Shown here: positions 16,524-25,387 of the stretch, one piece after another
Layout: each line of letters begins with the position of its first letter
Numbering within the stretch: the stretch's first letter is position 1
Source of the DNA: CALBTQ01 sp036725605
GTDB taxonomy: Bacteria; Lernaellota; Lernaellaia; Lernaellales; Lernaellaceae
Length of the DNA stretch: 64,000 nucleotides
Direction of reading: 5' to 3'
NCBI GenBank assembly: GCA_036725605.1
Contig: DAIMDW010000028.1
Coordinates: 1 to 64,000, forward strand
Translations under genes and position numbers: made by a program
Notes under the pieces: generated by a model
Seen by the model: only the letters and a program-made list of their open reading frames with translations
The model's database searches: none
What the model was told of the DNA's origin: nothing

Positions 16524-16907
16524 TCAATTTTCGGAAGTTTCATTCAGCGAATGCGGGTCGTCGACGTGCTCCTTCTTGCGGAACATCTCGGCGCGCTGAT
16601 GGTAATACCCCAACGCGAACAACCCTTGGTCCTTGAGATCGAGGGTGGTCGGGAAGCCGTCGACCGGCTCCAGAATTTCGGAGATCTGCTGCTGATACCA
16701 GATGCCGCTGCCCGCCAGCTTGCCCACGTGATGTTGCGAAAGCTTGATGAGCCGGGGAAACACGGTAATCGGATTGGTCGAAGCCGCGCCGTAAAAACGA
16801 TCGGCGATGCTCGCGTTCGGGTTGCGGATGGCGCGCGCCTGGAGCAACTCCAGCACGCAGAACAAACGCCCGAGGCGATAGGCCGCATTGATGTTGGTGG
16901 GATCCAT
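16524..16907 (-). CDS. cas11c: Cas11c small subunit from internal start within cas8c
   Basis: In type I-C systems the small subunit Cas11 is known to be made from an internal ribosome binding site in cas8c. Here an exact AGGAGGT (plus-strand 16918-16924) lies ten bases before an in-frame ATG (16905-16907). This gives a 127-residue product starting MDPTNINAAYRLGRLF. The Shine-Dalgarno match is stronger than those of most genes in the window and has no other purpose inside a coding region. Expected role: two copies stabilise the R-loop in Cascade. Confidence 0.8.
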   Translation of the reverse strand: MDPTNINAAYRLGRLFCVLELLQARAIRNPNASIADRFYGAASTNPITVFPRLIKLSQHHVGKLAGSGIWYQQQISEILEPVDGFPTTLDLKDQGLFALGYYHQRAEMFRKKEHVDDPHSLNETSEN

Positions 16908-18272
16908 GGCTTTGCTTACCTCCTGTGGAGAGAGATTTAAGGTTTGTTTGCGGGCCGCGCGCGCCAACGACGCTTTGATCAGGGCGGCGCGCAAAAAGGC
17001 GCGATGCCAATCGGGGGCCGGACCTTCGGCATGACTGCGCCGGATGGCCGCCGATAGCAGCGTGAGCGGATACGGTCCGTCGCGCAAAATCGCCGCATAG
17101 AACTGGGCTGCGAGATTCGGCGGAATGTTTTCCATTTTGCCCTGCAGGACGATCGATCTGAGCAAGCCGTAGATGCCGGGCCGTGGCGGGTCGTCAAACG
17201 GGAAAACAAGTTCCAGATCGTCGAAGTGACGGCGAAGATGCTCGGCCACTTCGGCGACCGACAAATCGAGCCAGTCGCGCACGATGATGCGTCCCTGCGC
17301 GCCGGAGAGGGTCAGCGCATAGAAACGATCCTGATCGTCGAGCCAGACCGGGCGACCTTTTTGCGGCGCCTGATAAAGCTGGGCAACGCTTTCCCCCGAG
17401 CCCAGCAACTTCGCGACGATCGATTCGAAGCCGGTGCGGTTCTCGCGCGTCCAGAAACACGTCACGGTGTTGTCGTTGAGTTGGATGGAGTTGTCGCTAC
17501 GCGGCGACAAGAGCGAGTTGAGCGCCGTCGTGTAAGCCTCGGCCGCCGCTTTGCCGATCGGGGCGTTTTCGTTTTGTTTCAAGTCATAGCTAACCGCTGC
17601 GGCAAAATTAAAGGAAACCAACGAACCGCCGCTGGTCGAGGCGCCGCGAACGCCTTTGATCTTGGGGTGAGTCAGTTCCGGTTCGCACGGTTCGCCGGTG
17701 ACCAGGCATGTCCACTTGGCGTTTTGATGAGCAAGTTCCTCGCGGCGCAAGCGTTGCCAGTATGCTCTGACCGCCGGACGATCGTGCACCGGCAACGTGC
17801 TGTCCGGGTCATAGATAAAAGCGTATTGCTGGCCGGGAGGATGATTATCGGGCAGTAGCGCCGCCAGCGCGTCGGGCGTGTACTTTTCGTAAAATTGAAG
17901 CATTGTCGCCAGCGCTTCGTCGCCGGTCGCCGTCGCCGCCTCGCGCACACGGTCGATGAACAAATGCCGGCGAACGGCCACTTTTTCGTCGTCCGCTTTT
18001 TTCTTTTTGTCGTCGACGAAGCCGAGGGAGTAGTCGGACTTATCGACAAGGAAAAACGCGATCGGAGCAACAGAACGCACAGTTCCACGCGGCACGTTAA
18101 TTCGTTTGGGAAACAGCTTTCCTTTTTCGTTCGGTTCGTATGTCGATTCGAAGCCAAGCAAGGAACCATCACGGCCCAGGCGAACGAAACACCCGACCGG
18201 ACGCTCTTCAAAATCCGGATCTTCCATCAGGTGTTCGCGATTGGCGTAATCGAGCAAGGCATTTAAGATCAT
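16524..18272 (-). CDS. cas8c: Cascade large subunit Cas8c (Csd1)
   Basis: The 582-residue Csd1 protein recognises the PAM and starts R-loop formation in I-C Cascade. It begins MILNALLDYANREHL, as Csd1 proteins do, and contains the C-L-V-T-G-E-P motif (TCLVTGEPCEPELTHPKIKG) and HCFW-like strands typical of the family. The ATG at 18272 overlaps the cas5c stop (ATGA). Its C-terminal 127 codons are probably also translated separately as Cas11c from an internal start at 16907. Confidence 0.96.
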   Translation of the reverse strand: MILNALLDYANREHLMEDPDFEERPVGCFVRLGRDGSLLGFESTYEPNEKGKLFPKRINVPRGTVRSVAPIAFFLVDKSDYSLGFVDDKKKKADDEKVAVRRHLFIDRVREAATATGDEALATMLQFYEKYTPDALAALLPDNHPPGQQYAFIYDPDSTLPVHDRPAVRAYWQRLRREELAHQNAKWTCLVTGEPCEPELTHPKIKGVRGASTSGGSLVSFNFAAAVSYDLKQNENAPIGKAAAEAYTTALNSLLSPRSDNSIQLNDNTVTCFWTRENRTGFESIVAKLLGSGESVAQLYQAPQKGRPVWLDDQDRFYALTLSGAQGRIIVRDWLDLSVAEVAEHLRRHFDDLELVFPFDDPPRPGIYGLLRSIVLQGKMENIPPNLAAQFYAAILRDGPYPLTLLSAAIRRSHAEGPAPDWHRAFLRAALIKASLARAARKQTLNLSPQEVSKAMDPTNINAAYRLGRLFCVLELLQARAIRNPNASIADRFYGAASTNPITVFPRLIKLSQHHVGKLAGSGIWYQQQISEILEPVDGFPTTLDLKDQGLFALGYYHQRAEMFRKKEHVDDPHSLNETSEN

Positions 18273-18952
18273 GGCGCACCTCCGACGGTGACGACCTGTT
18301 CGCGTGGCGGCACGGCCACGACGCCTTGTTGCATTTCGGCGCGGAAGAACAGCGGCCGAAGACGATCGCCGCGGTTGAGGGCGTCGAACTCGATGTCGTA
18401 GAGCATCAGGCCCAGCGATTTGGTCAAGTCGATCGGCGGGGGAACGTCATCGGCGGGCGTCACCCGTGCCGGGAACTCACGGCAGCCGAGGTACGGCTGA
18501 TGGAAGCACTGCCCCTTGGCCAGCCGGCGGCGGAACATCTCTTCGAATTTGGTCGGATTGTCGTCGGGCCCCGCCTTATCGGTCATCGTAAAATGCGCGG
18601 TGACGACGTAATCCACGTGCTCCAATGCCAAGGTATGGCGCTGCTGGCGTTGCGTTTCGACGACGAAATCAGGCAGCTTGCCGGACTTCATCGCGGTTTT
18701 GACGTTGGCCACCGAAACACGCCCTTCGACCTCGTTTCGCCGAAAACCGGTAAAGCGGATCGGGGCCAGCACTTCAATGCGATCGATGTGCCAGCAGATC
18801 GCCGGTTTCCAGAGGATCGCCTCCAGCACGCCGCGCGCAGCCGAGGGTGTCATCACCTCGTAGGAAACTCGTTCCGTTTTGAATTCCGGTCGCGTGAAGC
18901 AGGCAAGGTCGCCGCGAATCCTCACGCGATAAGGTGGGCTATGATAAGCCAT
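18269..18952 (-). CDS. cas5c: Cas5c (Cas5d) crRNA endonuclease
   Basis: In type I-C there is no Cas6; Cas5c cuts the repeat hairpin and stays bound to the 5' handle. The 227-residue product has the Cas5d opening YRVRIRGDLACFTRPEFKTE, the family motif SYEVMTPSAARGVLEAILWKP and a late GCREFPA segment. An AAGGAGG element sits just before the ATG at 18952. It overlaps cas8c by four bases. The array's hairpin plus 11-base tail is what Cas5c is expected to leave as the handle. Confidence 0.96.
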   Translation of the reverse strand: MAYHSPPYRVRIRGDLACFTRPEFKTERVSYEVMTPSAARGVLEAILWKPAICWHIDRIEVLAPIRFTGFRRNEVEGRVSVANVKTAMKSGKLPDFVVETQRQQRHTLALEHVDYVVTAHFTMTDKAGPDDNPTKFEEMFRRRLAKGQCFHQPYLGCREFPARVTPADDVPPPIDLTKSLGLMLYDIEFDALNRGDRLRPLFFRAEMQQGVVAVPPREQVVTVGGAP

Positions 18953-18974
18953 CTCCTCCTCCTTGATTGGTTGT

Positions 18975-21191
18975 TCACGCTAACAGGGGCGCCAACCACG
19001 TTTCGCCGCCATCGGTCGGCAAGCCGAAACGTGGGCTATATGCGACATGGAAAACGTCCGATGACAAACGCCAGGCGATGTCCTCTCCCAACGGCAGCAG
19101 GTAACCGCGGGCACGCCAATCGTCGGCCGTCTTGCGGGCAATCTGCACGGTGAATCGTTGCAACTTGCGCAGTTCCAAGCGCCAGGAAATCGGCAAGCCG
19201 GACGCCAGGCGACGATCGAGATCGGCCAGCAACTGCGCCGCGCGGCCATAAGGCACGATGACGCTTTCGCTCCAATCGTCCTCGATCATGCGAAAAGCCG
19301 CAGCGACATCTTTGAAGGCGAGCTTGGCACGCTTTTTTTGGATGTCCTTGGCGTCGTGGTCGGTCAGGTTATACAAGCGTTTGAAATATTCATCGTAGAG
19401 GGCCGGATCATGGATATCCAACGCACCGCGAGCGGCGAGCAGGCCTTTGGTCACTTCCAGCGCTTTGACGGGAATGCCCATCGGCGGAACGCTCATGGCG
19501 ACAAACACTTCCACCCGCCCGCCGGCCAGCCGCCCTTCCCGATTGCAGCGACCGCCGGCCTGGGCGATCGAATCCAACCCGCCCAGCGCTCGGTACACGA
19601 CCGGGAAATCCAGATCGACACCCGCTTCCACCAATTGTGTAGAAACAACGCGAACGGCTGCGCCACCCTGCAAAAACGTGCGGATCTCCCGAATTTTCTC
19701 CAGGCGGTGTTCCGCGCACATGGTTGCCGAAAGATGAATCGTCTTTTCGTCGCCCACACGCTCGTCGAGCAAACCGGTCAGACGTTGCGCATCGTCACGG
19801 CGATGAACGACACACAGCACGCTCGGCTCGTCGGCCAAACGATCGGCGAGGCTTTCCCATGATATGGGCGTTTGCGGATCGGCCGGCCAGGACACGCGAG
19901 TGCGCGAAGCGGTCGCCGCAAACAACGACGCCGGATCGGAGATGATTTCGCGCACGCCGGTCAGCCCGAGCGGGAAATCGGGACGGCGGCGCAACGCCGG
20001 TTGTGTGGCGGTGGAAAGGACAATGCTGGCGCCGTAATTACGCGCCAGCGCGCCCAAGCCATCCACGATCGTGGAGAGTAGCTTCGCCGGCAGCGTTTGC
20101 ACTTCATCGAGGATGACCACGCTACGCGCGATGTTGTGCAGCTTGCGGCAACGGCCGGGCTTGTTGGCAAACAACGATTCAAAAAACTGCACCGACGTGG
20201 TCACAACCAACGGAGCATCCCAATTCTCGGCGGCGAGCGACGAGCGGGTGGGAATTTCCGGCGCCCCGTCGGTTTCCACGCGGGCGGTGCTGTGGTGCTC
20301 AATCACCGCTTCGTCGCCAAACACCTCCCGGTACACCTGGGCGTTTTGCTCGATGATGCTGGTGAAGGGAATCACCACGATCACACGATCCAGGCCGTAC
20401 CGTACCGCATGATCGAGGGCGAAGGACATCGCCGATAGGGTCTTGCCCCCGCCGGTCGGCACAGTCAGGGAAAACAACCCCGGCGGCTGCAAGGCGGCGG
20501 CGCGGCATTCGTTCAATACGCGATGGCGTAGCTGATTGAGCGGCGTTGGGGATGCGTCTCGTGTTTTCGCCAGAAGATATTCGTCAAGCTGCGCCTTCAT
20601 GTCTTCCAGTCGTAGTGCGCCGGCACGAAGATCGGACTTTTCCACATCGAAAAATCGTTCGGTGTCCAGGAAGTCGGCATCGACCAACACGGAGAAGATC
20701 ATTCGCAACCAGAACTCGTAGGCAATTTCATCGTGTGTCAGAAAAAGCGGCTTGATTTGCAGAGGGAGAATTTGCGGAAATCCATGACTCCGTGCTCGCT
20801 CCAGATGACGACGAGCCTCTTCGAGATCGGCGCGTATATCCTGAGCGAACTCTACGAAATTCGGCAATCCACCGTGGTGCCCCGCCACCACCGCCGCAAG
20901 CAATTTGCCGATACCGTTATGGCCGAATAATTCAGCCGCCCCGACATAGGCATGACGAACGCTGTGAGGATTTCCCCGCAATCTTTCCTGAAATGCCGGT
21001 TGCGTTTTCCCCAGATCATGCGCCAGCGCCGCTTGTTCCGCCGCAGCGCCCGAGGCGAATTTTTCCGCAAATTGTTTGGCAAGCTGTGCCGTTTCATGCA
21101 GATGGTCCGTCAGCCGATGACAACGCCCCTGCTGATCCACATGCGCCAGGATGTCGGATGGACAATCTTGATCCGAACGATAACCACTCAT
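18975..21191 (-). CDS. cas3: Cas3 HD nuclease-helicase
   Basis: Cas3 is the effector that unwinds and degrades the DNA marked by Cascade. The 738-residue protein has an N-terminal HD nuclease domain: HDLGK near residue 57 and the AGHHGG histidines further on. A superfamily 2 helicase follows, with Walker A TGGGKT, Walker B LDEVQ, motif III STATQ and motif VI QAGGRCNREG. All key residues are intact. A GGAGG lies upstream of the ATG at 21191. It is the first gene of the cas operon, 22 bases before cas5c. Confidence 0.97.
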   Translation of the reverse strand: MSGYRSDQDCPSDILAHVDQQGRCHRLTDHLHETAQLAKQFAEKFASGAAAEQAALAHDLGKTQPAFQERLRGNPHSVRHAYVGAAELFGHNGIGKLLAAVVAGHHGGLPNFVEFAQDIRADLEEARRHLERARSHGFPQILPLQIKPLFLTHDEIAYEFWLRMIFSVLVDADFLDTERFFDVEKSDLRAGALRLEDMKAQLDEYLLAKTRDASPTPLNQLRHRVLNECRAAALQPPGLFSLTVPTGGGKTLSAMSFALDHAVRYGLDRVIVVIPFTSIIEQNAQVYREVFGDEAVIEHHSTARVETDGAPEIPTRSSLAAENWDAPLVVTTSVQFFESLFANKPGRCRKLHNIARSVVILDEVQTLPAKLLSTIVDGLGALARNYGASIVLSTATQPALRRRPDFPLGLTGVREIISDPASLFAATASRTRVSWPADPQTPISWESLADRLADEPSVLCVVHRRDDAQRLTGLLDERVGDEKTIHLSATMCAEHRLEKIREIRTFLQGGAAVRVVSTQLVEAGVDLDFPVVYRALGGLDSIAQAGGRCNREGRLAGGRVEVFVAMSVPPMGIPVKALEVTKGLLAARGALDIHDPALYDEYFKRLYNLTDHDAKDIQKKRAKLAFKDVAAAFRMIEDDWSESVIVPYGRAAQLLADLDRRLASGLPISWRLELRKLQRFTVQIARKTADDWRARGYLLPLGEDIAWRLSSDVFHVAYSPRFGLPTDGGETWLAPLLA

Positions 21192-21488
21192 GCCTAACCT
21201 CCAATGACATGATTGAATTACACATTAATTGATGGTTACGACACCACGGGTCGCATACGGATTATCTCGGAAAACTTAAACTATAATGGTTTCAGAAGAT
21301 AAATATTATCAAATATGGAATATTGGCAAAAGCAGTTAGAATAGATAACAATATTATCCCTCCAAATTACAAAATTCTTGACAGAATCGATCTCGTGAGC
21401 GCTCCCTGAAGAATGAAGAAGGAGTGCTTATGAATTTCGTCGCCATTCACCAATCCGCCCTGGTCCTGATTCAACATGGCAAGTTCGA
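21192..21488. promoter_or_regulatory. Upstream region of the cas operon
   Basis: This 297-base AT-rich gap carries the likely cas operon promoter. On the minus strand TTGATA (21307-21312) is followed 18 bases later by CATTAT (21283-21288), with TATAGT overlapping. A TTGACA on the plus strand near 21378 has no -10 partner. No gene is supported. It separates the cas operon from the recombinase relic. Confidence 0.45.
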
Positions 21489-22142
21489 TGTGGTTGCGCC
21501 GTTGTCGGCGAAGTAAAAAAAGAAGGAAGGTTCATCTACTACCGTTGCACGCATCGACGGGGTAATTGCTCACAAGGGTATGTGCCTGAGAAGCTGCTCG
21601 ACAAACAGTTCATGGATGTAGTTCATAAGGTCCAGGTCGATGATGAAATCATCGAGTGGATCAAGGAAGCTTTACGCGAATCGCTGGACACCGAAACTGA
21701 ATTTCATCGTGACGCGATCACGAATTTGACACAGCAGCTTGACCAGGTAAAGCGGTTCAAGAACAAGGTCTATACCGATCATGTTGAAGGGCAGATCGAC
21801 CGCGAACTTTTCATCAACATGATGAATAACTACCGCCAGCAGGAAATTAGAATCGTTACCGCGCTGGACGTGCATCGTCGCGCTGACAACAGCTACATCG
21901 ATGAAGGAACAAGATTGCTCGAACTTGCACAACATATTGAAAAGATTTACGAAACAAGCACACCGGCAGGAAAGAATCGTTTGCTGAAAATTTTATGCTC
22001 GAACTGCATTTTACTCGATGGCCAGCTTACGGTGACACTGCACAAAGCTGTTGATTTGATTGCGAAATTCAATACGCTTTGGAAAGAAAAAAGAATGGGC
22101 TCCGATCTCTCGGAGCCCATTTCTGACATGTGGCGGGGTTGA
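21489..22142 (+). pseudogene. Large serine recombinase C-terminal relic
   Basis: The in-frame translation reads RCGCAVVGEVKKEGRFIYY then RCTHRRGNCSQGYVPEKLL. This is the zinc-ribbon region of large serine recombinases, although the usual RCGHCG part is shortened. A long coiled-coil C-terminus follows (LTQQLDQVKRFKNKVYTDHV). The resolvase catalytic domain and recombinase domain are absent. The final residues overlap the terminator and 3' end of tRNA-Asp, so the frame is fused to an attachment-site-like sequence. The fragment implies past integration next to this tRNA. A shorter frame from GTG 21582 is open, but expression is unlikely to matter. Confidence 0.85.
22083..22120 (-). terminator. 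tRNA-Asp terminator
   Basis: A perfect 10-bp stem (22095-22104 with 22111-22120) and a 6-base loop. On the minus strand it is followed by TTCTTTTTTCTTT. It lies 10 bases after the tRNA-Asp CCA end and inside the reading frame of the recombinase relic. Confidence 0.88.
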
Positions 22143-22207
22143 CGGGACTCGAACCCGCGGCCCTCGGCGTGACAGGCCGATACTCTAACCAACTGAGCTA
22201 CAACCCC
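22131..22207 (-). tRNA. tRNA-Asp (GTC)
   Basis: The minus strand folds into a full cloverleaf. The acceptor stem GGGGTTG pairs with CAACCCC and the D-arm contains AGCTCAGTTGGTTAGAGT. The anticodon loop CTGTCAC gives anticodon GTC. The T-arm is GCGGGTTCGAACCCGT. The discriminator G and CCA are encoded at 22131-22134. It is a normal 77-base tRNA. The serine recombinase relic abuts its 3' end, so this tRNA may have served as an integration site. Confidence 0.97.
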
Positions 22208-22380
22208 ATAACTGAAAAGATCCCGAATGCGAGGCGGTATTCTACTTATGGCGAAGCCGTTGTCAAGAAGATTTTTTCGTTTTTAAAACAAATACGAAAT
22301 AAGGAAAAAGTATTTATTCTTTTCATGTTCAATCAATTCTGCTAGAAAGCAGTTTAATCATTTGTGGTGTCCGGGGAGAA

Positions 22381-24342
22381 ATGAAAAACTGTCCATACTG
22401 CGGCAAGGTCAATGAAGATTTAGACCAGACTTGTCGCTTTTGCGGATCCAACCTGGAAAAAACCACCGCAACCCGGCGCCTGCGCATTCCAAAAATCGAA
22501 CCGGGCAACATTCTGGCCGGCCGCTATCGGATCCTGACCGAAGTCGGCAAAGGCGGCATGGGTTTCGTCTACGCCGCCGAAGAAGAAAGCCTGGGCATCA
22601 AGCGCAACGTCGCCATCAAGGTCCTGCCGCCGCAAATGATGATGGACGAAGGGCTCATGGCCCGCTTCCGCGAGGAAATCAAAATCGCCGCGGCGCTGGA
22701 CCATCCCAACATCGTACCCATTTATTCGCTGGGCGAGCACCAGGGCGTTTACTTCTACGTCATGAAGCTGCTCGACGGCCAAACGGCCACGCAGAAGATG
22801 CGCCAGGACGGTCTGTTCACCGAAGACGAACTGCGGCGCACCATCGCTCCGATCGCCCGCGCGCTGCATTACGCGCACACCAAGGGCGTCATCCACCGCG
22901 ACGTGAAAAGCAACAACATTCACATCAGCTACGACGACACGGTCATGCTGATGGACTTCGGCATCGCCCGTTCGGCCGAAAGCAGCGAGATCACCCTGCC
23001 CGGTCAGATCGTCGGCACCGCCGAATACATGAGCCCCGAGCAGTGGTACGGCGAGGTCGATCCGCGCAGCGACATCTACAGCCTGGGCGTCGTCATGTAC
23101 GAACTGCTCACCGGCAAGGTGCCGTACAAAAGCAAAAACGCGTTCGAAGTGATGAAGATGCACCAGGAGTTCGCGCCCGAGCCGCCATCGTCGCTGGTGC
23201 CCAATCTTGGAACCGAACTGACCTCCATCATTCTGCGCTGTCTGGAGAAGGATCCCGCACGTCGTTTCCAAACGGCGAAGGATCTGGCCGATGCGCTCGA
23301 GGCGCGCACTCCTTACGAAACGCCGGCGCCGACCAAGGAACGAACCATTCCCAGACCGCCGTCGAACGAGACCATCGAATCGCTGACAGCGGTTAAAACC
23401 ACGGTGCTGGAAAAACCGCCCGAGGTGTTGACCGGATCGGAAAAGAAAGCCTGGGAGTTGTGCGCCAAAGCCGATCAGGCCTACGAACACGGTCAACTGA
23501 CCAAGGCGATCGCCTTCGTGCAGAAGGCGAAAAAACTGACCAAGGAACGGCCCGACGTCATTCAGCGCGAAAAGAAATTCACCAACCTGAAAAAGCTGAT
23601 CGACTTCACGCTGACCCGCGCCGATCAGGCGATGGCCGACATCAAACCGCAACAGGCGTTGGAAGATTACGAGCGCATTCTGCAGGCCTATCCGATTCCC
23701 TCGGTGGCGGCCAAAATGGCGCAGGCTCAGCAGCAAATCGAACAGGCCAAAGAGCTGTACGCCCAGGCGCGCTATGTCGGCGACAAAGGGAAGTTCAAAA
23801 AGGCGCTGCGCTTGTTGAAAAAGGTGGAGAAGCTCGATCGCGAAGCGGGCGATTTGGACGGCCGGCGCGACTTGCTGAAAACCAAAAAGAAAGCGCCGCG
23901 CGTCAAGCGAAAAAGCGGACCGGGGTTGTTCAGGCGAATTTTCCGTCCGCGGCGCGTCATCGTCGGGATGATTTTGATTATCCTGGTCGGCGGCGTCGTC
24001 GGCGCCCGGCCGGGGCTGATGTTCCTGGCCGACTGGACCTATCGCACCAGCCAGAACGAATTCATCTTCCAGAAATCGTACAGTTCGCTGAACCTGTACA
24101 AAGCGTTGCAGATACTCAAAGTCGAGGACCCGATCATTCAGGAACGCATCGACGACATCAACGTGCGGGCGAAAAACTTCTATCTCAAGCTCGGCTCCGA
24201 CGCACAGAAAAGCAACAACCTGAGCGCGGCCATCAACTGGTACAAGAAGGCCCTCTTCTACGATCCGATCGACATCAAATTGCAGGATTTGATCAGCATG
24301 CTCGAAGCCAAATACGCCGTGATCCAGAGCATGCAGAAATAG
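22381..24342 (+). CDS. Membrane Ser/Thr protein kinase with N-terminal zinc ribbon
   Basis: The 653-residue product starts with a zinc ribbon (CPYC at 4-7, CRFC at 18-21). A Hanks-type kinase domain follows (about 47-310): GKGGMGFVY glycine loop, Lys80 in VAIK, HRD with Asp174 and DFG with Asp192. The activation segment is GTAEYMSPEQW. A linker with TPR-like helices (about 355-500) follows. A single membrane segment (about 526-550, VIVGMILIILVGGVV) precedes an external C-terminal part with TPR character. All catalytic residues are present, so it should be active. It is convergent with the FHA protein gene 3 bp away; FHA domains bind phosphothreonine, so that protein is a plausible partner. 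Confidence 0.93.
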   Translation: MKNCPYCGKVNEDLDQTCRFCGSNLEKTTATRRLRIPKIEPGNILAGRYRILTEVGKGGMGFVYAAEEESLGIKRNVAIKVLPPQMMMDEGLMARFREEIKIAAALDHPNIVPIYSLGEHQGVYFYVMKLLDGQTATQKMRQDGLFTEDELRRTIAPIARALHYAHTKGVIHRDVKSNNIHISYDDTVMLMDFGIARSAESSEITLPGQIVGTAEYMSPEQWYGEVDPRSDIYSLGVVMYELLTGKVPYKSKNAFEVMKMHQEFAPEPPSSLVPNLGTELTSIILRCLEKDPARRFQTAKDLADALEARTPYETPAPTKERTIPRPPSNETIESLTAVKTTVLEKPPEVLTGSEKKAWELCAKADQAYEHGQLTKAIAFVQKAKKLTKERPDVIQREKKFTNLKKLIDFTLTRADQAMADIKPQQALEDYERILQAYPIPSVAAKMAQAQQQIEQAKELYAQARYVGDKGKFKKALRLLKKVEKLDREAGDLDGRRDLLKTKKKAPRVKRKSGPGLFRRIFRPRRVIVGMILIILVGGVVGARPGLMFLADWTYRTSQNEFIFQKSYSSLNLYKALQILKVEDPIIQERIDDINVRAKNFYLKLGSDAQKSNNLSAAINWYKKALFYDPIDIKLQDLISMLEAKYAVIQSMQK

Positions 24343-24345
24343 CGG

Positions 24346-25260
24346 TTACTTCCCCAACAATAAAAACAGCAGCACCGCGGCCAGACCGGCCCCGGCCAAG
24401 CCGATGCCCAGCCACATCCCGTATTGCGCCAACCACGGCGCCTTCACCTCACCGGCTGCCGGCTGATAGGAAGCGACCCTCTCCCGTCGCGCTTCCTCCG
24501 GATAGGTGAACTTCATTTTCGAATTGCCCAGCATGAGCACGTCGCCGTGGTGCAGCAAATGCGCGGTGACGATTTTGTTGTTGAGAATGGTGCCGTTGCG
24601 GCTGCCCTCGTCGGTGTAGGTCACTTCCGCCTCGGTCACCTCGATCGTGCCGTGGAGGCTGCTGACCATCGTGTCGTTGATGCGGATGTTCGCCGCCTCA
24701 CCGCGTCCCAAACGATGCACGCCGTAGGGCAGCAGGTACTTCATGCCCTTCTCCGGCCCGTAGATCACCTCCAGCGCCGGGTACACGGCGAAGTTGATTT
24801 TTTTGATGTAAATGTTGCCCATCAGATCCTGCTTATCGGCCACGACGGTCCGCCCCAGCTCTTCCTTTTTCAGCAGGTCCTCGTCCGGCACCTCGTAGAT
24901 ACGGGTCATGTCGCGCAGTTGGTCGATGTCCAGGATGGTCGTGAGTTTCAAGTCCTCGACGCCGATCTCGTCGGTCCGGCGTAAAAAGAACTGGTTGGAG
25001 CCGATGATCAATTCCGCGCCCAGCCCCAGGTCGGCCATTTCCTCGATGGGACAATTGTTGACGAAGGTTTTGTTGACCGAATTCTCATCCTTGATTTTAA
25101 CCGCGCCGCCCATCAGGTAGATCTTCGCGTGGTTGCGCGAAACGTCCTCGTCCGACAGCACGATGTCGGAATCGGGATCGCGCCCGATGGTCGTCATTAC
25201 CTTCACCAGGGGAAACGTCAGGCGCCGGCCCAGGTCGTCATAGGACTCCAACTGATACAT
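24346..25260 (-). CDS. Double FHA-domain membrane-anchored protein
   Basis: The 304-residue product has two forkhead-associated domains. One spans about 20-95 (TIGRDPDSDIVLSD, then SRNHAKI). The other spans about 180-255 (RLGRGEAANIRI, SSLHGTI, GSRNGT). A C-terminal hydrophobic helix (about 279-303) acts as a tail anchor. FHA domains read phosphothreonine, and the adjacent convergent Ser/Thr kinase is the obvious candidate writer. A middle segment (about 100-150) is unassigned. No enzymatic domain is seen, so it is likely an adaptor at the inner membrane. Confidence 0.92.
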   Translation of the reverse strand: MYQLESYDDLGRRLTFPLVKVMTTIGRDPDSDIVLSDEDVSRNHAKIYLMGGAVKIKDENSVNKTFVNNCPIEEMADLGLGAELIIGSNQFFLRRTDEIGVEDLKLTTILDIDQLRDMTRIYEVPDEDLLKKEELGRTVVADKQDLMGNIYIKKINFAVYPALEVIYGPEKGMKYLLPYGVHRLGRGEAANIRINDTMVSSLHGTIEVTEAEVTYTDEGSRNGTILNNKIVTAHLLHHGDVLMLGNSKMKFTYPEEARRERVASYQPAAGEVKAPWLAQYGMWLGIGLAGAGLAAVLLFLLLGK

Positions 25261-25336
25261 CGCTCACTCCGTCAATCGTTGGGAACCAACCGATTGTAGC
25301 GGATCGTCCGCCCGCCGCCAAGTCGCCACCCGGGCA

Positions 25337-25366
25337 AAAAAAGAGGGCGCTCACGAGAGCGCCCTC
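25337..25366 (-). terminator. Terminator of the C25 peptidase gene
   Basis: A perfect 10-bp stem (25343-25352 with 25357-25366) and a 4-base loop. On the minus strand a run of T residues (opposite 25336-25342) follows. It sits just beyond the stop codon of the peptidase gene. Confidence 0.92.
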
Positions 25367-25387
25367 CTTCGTTTTCAAACGCTTTGT

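Noticed and set aside
21430..21516. A 28-codon frame with AAGGAG before its ATG
   Set aside because: It overlaps the zinc-ribbon relic of the serine recombinase in another frame, has no recognisable content and is probably chance.
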